DNA of 20,606 nt. It comes from a virus. Within the stretch, counting starts at the first letter, position 1. Each line of letters begins with the position of its first letter. Both the position numbers and the translations under genes were made by a program. Shown here one piece after another: positions 17,097 to 20,606 of this stretch. The stretch covers positions 1 through 20,606 of IMG/VR virus record IMGVR_UViG_3300006072_000068; one strand, written 5' to 3'. The notes below the pieces were generated by a model. It was not told the DNA's origin and made no database searches. It saw only the letters and a list, made by a program, of their open reading frames with translations.

Positions 17097-18163
17097 TTGA
17101 AAGTCCCACATCAAATTCATTCAAAGCAAACAAAGTCAAATCAGCGTTCGATTTTGATGCCGATGTAGTCAGAAAAGAATTCGACGTTAAAATTCCGATT
17201 GAAGACAAGAAATGGAATGTAGGTCTAATTGTCGGAGCATCAGGAAGCGGTAAAACAACAATTGCTCGACGCCTGTTTAAAGATTTCCTTTTTTTTGAAG
17301 GCTATGAATGGACGGGGCAATCCATTATTGATGATTTTGGCGATCATTCAGCTAAAGACATTACGGAAACGCTGTGCAAAGTCGGGTTCGCTTCGCCTCC
17401 TGATTGGCTAAAACCATTTCAAGTCTTATCAAACGGTCAAAAGATGCGAGCAGAACTCGCCAAATTGATCCTAACAAGCGAAAAACCCTGCATTTATGAT
17501 GAGTTTACTTCTGTTGTGGATCGCCAAGTGGCTTGCGTAGGATCGTCAGCAATCCAAAAATTCATCAGGAAACAAGACAAACAATTCATCGCTGTTTCTT
17601 GTCATTATGACATTGAAAAATGGTTGGAACCTGATTGGGTTTACAACTGCGACAAAGCAGAATTTGTCTGGAGGGATCTTCGGCGTCCTGAAATTGTCTG
17701 CAACATCAGAAAAGCTGAGCAACGTGAATGGAAGCAATTCATGGAGTTTCATTATTTGAGCCACGATCACAATATGGCAGCGCACAAATACATTTGCGAA
17801 ATCAATGATCGACCTGTGGCGTGGTGTTCAGTTTTGCATTTTCCGCATCCTCACGTCAAAAACATGAAGCGTATTCATCGAATAGTAATCAAACCTGATT
17901 ATCAAGGTATTGGACTCGGCAAACAATTTTTGAATGAGATAGCCAAAAAATACAAAAAACAAGGATTTAGAGTGTCATTGGTTACAAGTTCACCTGCATT
18001 TGTTCATGGATTACAACATGACAAAGCATGGGCAATGGTAAGAAAACCGGGTCGTTTGAAAGATACGGCAAAAACAGGAATATTGGCTGGATCAACATCC
18101 GATGCTCGATTGACTGCAACGTTCGAATTCAAAAGCATTGAACAAGAAAAATCAAACCCATAA
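17075..18163 (+). CDS. ABC ATPase fused to GNAT acyltransferase domain
   Basis: 362 residues, overlapping the ParB-like gene by 22 bp. Residues about 45-200 form a soluble ABC ATPase: Walker A GASGSGKT (54-61), signature LSNGQ (118-122), Walker B PCIYDEF (138-144) with catalytic Glu143, D-loop VVD (147-149) and switch His177 (VSCHYD). No membrane domain is present. Residues about 206-345 are a GNAT fold: EFHYLSHDHNMAAHKYIC, then the acetyl-CoA motif A, HRIVIKPDYQGIGLGK with QGIGLG at 277-282. Nucleotide-driven conformational change may gate or load the acyltransferase. The phage Mu Mom DNA-modification enzyme is also a GNAT protein, so modification of phage DNA is an attractive reading. Antibiotic or protein acetylation is not excluded. 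Start ATG 17075 has GAGGGATATAA upstream. Confidence 0.82.
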   Translation: MPSSKFVIESPTSNSFKANKVKSAFDFDADVVRKEFDVKIPIEDKKWNVGLIVGASGSGKTTIARRLFKDFLFFEGYEWTGQSIIDDFGDHSAKDITETLCKVGFASPPDWLKPFQVLSNGQKMRAELAKLILTSEKPCIYDEFTSVVDRQVACVGSSAIQKFIRKQDKQFIAVSCHYDIEKWLEPDWVYNCDKAEFVWRDLRRPEIVCNIRKAEQREWKQFMEFHYLSHDHNMAAHKYICEINDRPVAWCSVLHFPHPHVKNMKRIHRIVIKPDYQGIGLGKQFLNEIAKKYKKQGFRVSLVTSSPAFVHGLQHDKAWAMVRKPGRLKDTAKTGILAGSTSDARLTATFEFKSIEQEKSNP

Positions 18164-18168
18164 ATGAC

Positions 18169-18693
18169 ATGGCATACACAAGATACGACTGGAATGTTGT
18201 TAAAGCATTCTATGAAAGTGGTCTATCTCTTTCAGAGATTACTGAAAGGGAGGAAGTTGCTATTAAAGACAGAAGTTCTATTAGTAAAAAGGCAAAGACA
18301 GAGGGATGGATAAAAGGTAAAATTCAACCCCTTGTTGAAAAAACTATCCATGTGAAACAACAGCTTGCTGAGATTTCGGAGCAAAAATCAACACTAAATT
18401 CAACAGAGCTTGAGGTTCATCAGACTCTAGTTGATGAGCGCACAAAAGATTTGCACTTCTTTCGGAAGGCCAGTTTGTTGATTGCACAAAGGGCAGTAAA
18501 GAAGGTTCAAGAGACTCCAATCATGGATATGAAGGAGTTAGAAATTGCCCAAAATGTCATTGGAAAAGGAAAAGAGAACATTTATGGAAAGTCTCCAGAC
18601 GTTGCCGTACAGGTCAATAACCAAATTGGTGCATCCCAGCTTAGAGAGATGACCGATGATGAGCTACTCGAAATCGCAATCGGACGCAGCTAG
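18169..18693 (+). CDS. Terminase small subunit
   Basis: 174 residues. The N-terminal part reads as a helix-turn-helix-like DNA-binding domain (RYDWNVVKAFYESGLSLSEI, TEREEVAIKDRSSISKKAKT, EGWIKGKIQP), as in small terminase subunits and homeodomain-like phage proteins. The middle is a long helical oligomerisation region (ERTKDLHFFRKASLLIAQRA, VKKVQETPIMDMKELEIAQN), and the tail VAVQVNNQIGASQLREMTDD, then ELLEIAIGR is typical of terminase small subunits and probably touches the large one. It overlaps the large-subunit gene by 38 bp. It would choose the pac or cos site. Confidence 0.8.
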   Translation: MAYTRYDWNVVKAFYESGLSLSEITEREEVAIKDRSSISKKAKTEGWIKGKIQPLVEKTIHVKQQLAEISEQKSTLNSTELEVHQTLVDERTKDLHFFRKASLLIAQRAVKKVQETPIMDMKELEIAQNVIGKGKENIYGKSPDVAVQVNNQIGASQLREMTDDELLEIAIGRS

Positions 18694-20119
18694 GGAAGTT
18701 TTAATCCGTAGGATGGCAAGAGAGGACATCCTGCACTATGCCAATGCCATTGATGTTCCGGGTAGACCCGGATCGGAAGATCCTGATACCGAATTTTTCT
18801 ATCCAGTCGAAACTACGATGGCTTTGCATCATCGTCTTCTTCTTTCCAAACTTCATCAAGTCTCAAGAACCAAGCATGGAAGAATGATGATCTTCATGCC
18901 TCCCGGTAGTGCGAAGTCAACTTATGCGTCAGTGGTGTTTCCATCTGACTATTTAGGGGCTATTCCCGGTAGCAAAATCATTCTTGCTAGTTATGGAGAC
19001 GACCTAGCCCGTAAATTAGGTAGACGCACTCGCTCTATCATCAAGCAGCCACGCTATAGGGGGATATGGAATGCAGTTCTGACCGCTGAATCTTCAGCAG
19101 CTCAGGAGTTCACTTTAACTAACGGTTCTGAATACATGGCTCGTGGAATCCTTGGAGGCGTTACTGGTAATAGAGCTAACGGAATCATCATTGATGACCC
19201 CATAAAAGGGCGCGATCAAGCAAACTCACCAATTATTAGAGATAGAACTTTTGCAGCGTATGAGGATGATCTAAAGACGCGACTCATTCCGGGTGGATGG
19301 ATTTGCATAATTCAAACACGATGGCACGAAGACGATTTATCGGGACGAATCCTTCCAGAAAACTGGAACGGTGAAAGTGGAAAGATTCTTTGCAAAGATG
19401 GCAACTATTGGGAAGTTATTTGTCTTGCAGCTAAATGCGAACAGGAGAATGACCCGCTTGGACGTGAAATTGGCGTATATCTCTGGCCAGAATGGTTCGA
19501 CCGTAAACACTGGGATCAGTTCGAGCAAAACCCAAGGACTTGGGCTGCACTCTTCCAGCAACGTCCCGCTCCGCTTGAGGGTGATCTATTTAAGCCTGAC
19601 CAAATTAAAGTAGTTGATGCAATACCCGCTGGAAACATCAAATGGTGTAGAGGATGGGATTTAGCCAGCTCACCGGAAGGTGACTATACGGCAGGAGGCA
19701 AACTCGGAAGGCTCGAAGATGGGCGGTACATTATCGCGGATATGGCCAGAATGCGTGTAGGCCCTGACCAGCGGGACGCTGCAATGATCAATATTGCCTC
19801 ACAGGATGGGCGAGGTATTCGAATAAGCATTCCCCAAGACCCCGGACAAGCTGGCAAAACCCAAGTCTTATACCTTACTCGTGCATTATCGGGATACAAT
19901 GTAAAAAGTTCGCCTGAGACGGGAGACAAAATAACGCGCGCAGAACCTTTTGCAGCTCAGGTGAACGTTGGCAACGTGCTTATGCTTCGAGGAGATTGGA
20001 ATCAAGCCCTCATCAATGAAATGCGAGTGTTCCCTAATGGAGCTCATGATGACCAAATCGACTCCCTGTCAAGAGCGTTTTCTGAAATAATGGTTGCTCG
20101 TAAGAGTTTCTTTGGATAG
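18656..20119 (+). CDS. terL: Terminase large subunit (DNA-packaging ATPase/nuclease)
   Basis: 487 residues. ATPase: Walker A-like FMPPGSAKST (about 80-89), Walker B IIIDDP (about 176-181), and a C-motif-like IIQTRWHEDDLSG (about 218-230). Nuclease (RNase H-like): GWDLASSPEGDYTAGG (about 332-347), and the closing acidic motif GAHDDQIDSL (about 461-470). The start at ATG 18656 overlaps the small-subunit gene and keeps the AAREVLIRRMAREDILHYAN helix that usually begins these proteins; ATG 18713 would remove it. TerL translocates DNA into the procapsid and cuts it. The protein starts the late morphogenesis block, which runs into the portal. Confidence 0.94.
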   Translation: MMSYSKSQSDAAREVLIRRMAREDILHYANAIDVPGRPGSEDPDTEFFYPVETTMALHHRLLLSKLHQVSRTKHGRMMIFMPPGSAKSTYASVVFPSDYLGAIPGSKIILASYGDDLARKLGRRTRSIIKQPRYRGIWNAVLTAESSAAQEFTLTNGSEYMARGILGGVTGNRANGIIIDDPIKGRDQANSPIIRDRTFAAYEDDLKTRLIPGGWICIIQTRWHEDDLSGRILPENWNGESGKILCKDGNYWEVICLAAKCEQENDPLGREIGVYLWPEWFDRKHWDQFEQNPRTWAALFQQRPAPLEGDLFKPDQIKVVDAIPAGNIKWCRGWDLASSPEGDYTAGGKLGRLEDGRYIIADMARMRVGPDQRDAAMINIASQDGRGIRISIPQDPGQAGKTQVLYLTRALSGYNVKSSPETGDKITRAEPFAAQVNVGNVLMLRGDWNQALINEMRVFPNGAHDDQIDSLSRAFSEIMVARKSFFG

Positions 20120-20126
20120 GGGTTTT

Positions 20127-20606
20127 ATGTTCAACTGTTTCAAAAAGAAAGCCAAGGCTCCCGAAGAGCCACAAACGCAAAAGGTTAAGAATAGCCTTTT
20201 TAGCACACATACCTTTGACGCTTTAGACCCAGACGCAGCAAAGTTTGCCTTAAACGATAGAATAGTTTCCCTTCAGAAAGAGCAGCCAGCCCTTCATGGC
20301 GAGTTTGCAATGGATGACTCCAGCAATGGAGTTGCTGCTTTCAAAATGTACTATCCCAACGGTGGAATCAATACCGTATCCGAGGCCGTTGTTGGATGGT
20401 ATGCAACCCAAGGGTTCATTGGGGCCCAACTTTGCGGAATCTTGGCTCAAAACTGGTTGGTCAATAAAGCTTGCGCAATGCCCGGAGATGATGCCATTCG
20501 TAAAGGCTACAACATAGCAACGGATAATGGAGACGAGCTGGACCCCGATGCTTACAAAATCCTCAAAGCTTACGACCGAGCGTTTAATGTCAAATTCAAA
20601 ATGCGG
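20127..20606 (+). CDS. Portal protein, DUF1073 family, N-terminal part (runs off the window)
   Basis: 160 codons are visible and the frame is open at the window edge. After a polar N terminus (FNCFKKKAKAPEEPQTQK) come FSTHTFDALDPDAAKFALND, VVGWYATQGFIGAQLCGILA (about 90-109) and NWLVNKACAMPGDDAIRKGY (about 111-130). This is the pattern of DUF1073 phage portals: FIGxQxxxxLAQxWLxxKACxxPxxDAxRxG. Location right after terL supports the role of dodecameric DNA portal at the capsid vertex. Related proteins have about 450 to 550 residues. ATG 20127 lies 7 bp after the terL stop with AGGGG before it. Confidence 0.85.
   Translation, partial: MFNCFKKKAKAPEEPQTQKVKNSLFSTHTFDALDPDAAKFALNDRIVSLQKEQPALHGEFAMDDSSNGVAAFKMYYPNGGINTVSEAVVGWYATQGFIGAQLCGILAQNWLVNKACAMPGDDAIRKGYNIATDNGDELDPDAYKILKAYDRAFNVKFKMR

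Noticed and set aside
18656-20119. Atypical Walker A (PPGSAKS instead of GxGK[ST]) in TerL as a sign of inactivation
   Set aside because: Deviant P-loops such as PPGSAKS or PPRHGKS are normal for this terminase family, and Walker B and nuclease motifs are intact.
1-20606. CRISPR array, insertion sequence, integrase or attachment site
   Set aside because: No regularly spaced repeats, no transposase or integrase motif (DDE, tyrosine recombinase R-H-R-Y), and no flanking duplications are seen in the window.

Overview
This window is a contiguous stretch of a tailed-phage genome (free phage or prophage) with a contractile-tail (myovirus-type) baseplate. The host is probably a Gram-negative bacterium, most likely a proteobacterium: there are two lipoprotein signal sequences, an outer-membrane-spanin-like gene, an ERF/SSB/Gp157 recombination set, NinB- and YbcO-like proteins, and a DUF1376 replication protein, all typical of proteobacterial phages. 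By eye the sequence is moderately AT-rich. I cannot name the host. No integrase, att site, CI-like repressor of normal length, tRNA or CRISPR array is visible, so lifestyle is open.

Layout. (1) 1-4097, + strand: end of the tail operon (spike tip, gp25-like wedge, J-like wedge, DUF2612 protein, tail fibre, fibre chaperone). (2) 4107-6454, + strand: small genes and lysis cassette (membrane/coiled-coil protein, holin candidates, GH24 lysozyme with an intact E-D-T triad, o-spanin-like lipoprotein, small zinc-finger protein). (3) 6506-12735, - strand: early operons running towards the lysis genes. They hold many small proteins, two HNH/PD-(D/E)XK-type nucleases, SSB, Gp157, ERF, a lipoprotein and three tiny membrane proteins. 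(4) 12736-12967: divergent control region. (5) 12968-20606, + strand: replication (DUF1376 plus a possible helicase loader), small regulators, dUTPase, NinB, YbcO-like nuclease, a ParB-like protein coupled to an ABC-ATPase/GNAT fusion, terminase small and large subunits, and the start of a DUF1073 portal protein. The rightward operon presumably continues through capsid and tail genes back to region 1, as on a circularly permuted or circularised map.

Control. Two near-identical 45-bp promoter/leader copies (8432-8476 and 11787-11831) drive leftward transcription. Each has a TTGCRT-17 bp-CATACT promoter with GTCATAC half-sites in or beside it. A related palindrome (12834-12850) overlaps a rightward promoter. 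An intrinsic terminator (8507-8535) separates the SSB-ERF unit from the distal early genes. Several early genes are joined by a shared junction, TAACCACGAAAGGAG or close variants, combining stop codon, spacer and Shine-Dalgarno.

Most interesting: the overlapping ParB/ABC-GNAT gene pair, sited where many phages carry a ParB-DNA methylase. It is a candidate DNA-modification (Mom-like) or anti-restriction module. Second: a free-standing PD-(D/E)XK/NUMOD3-like endonuclease sitting between the divergent early promoters. Functions are inferred from motifs read by eye; no database search was possible.
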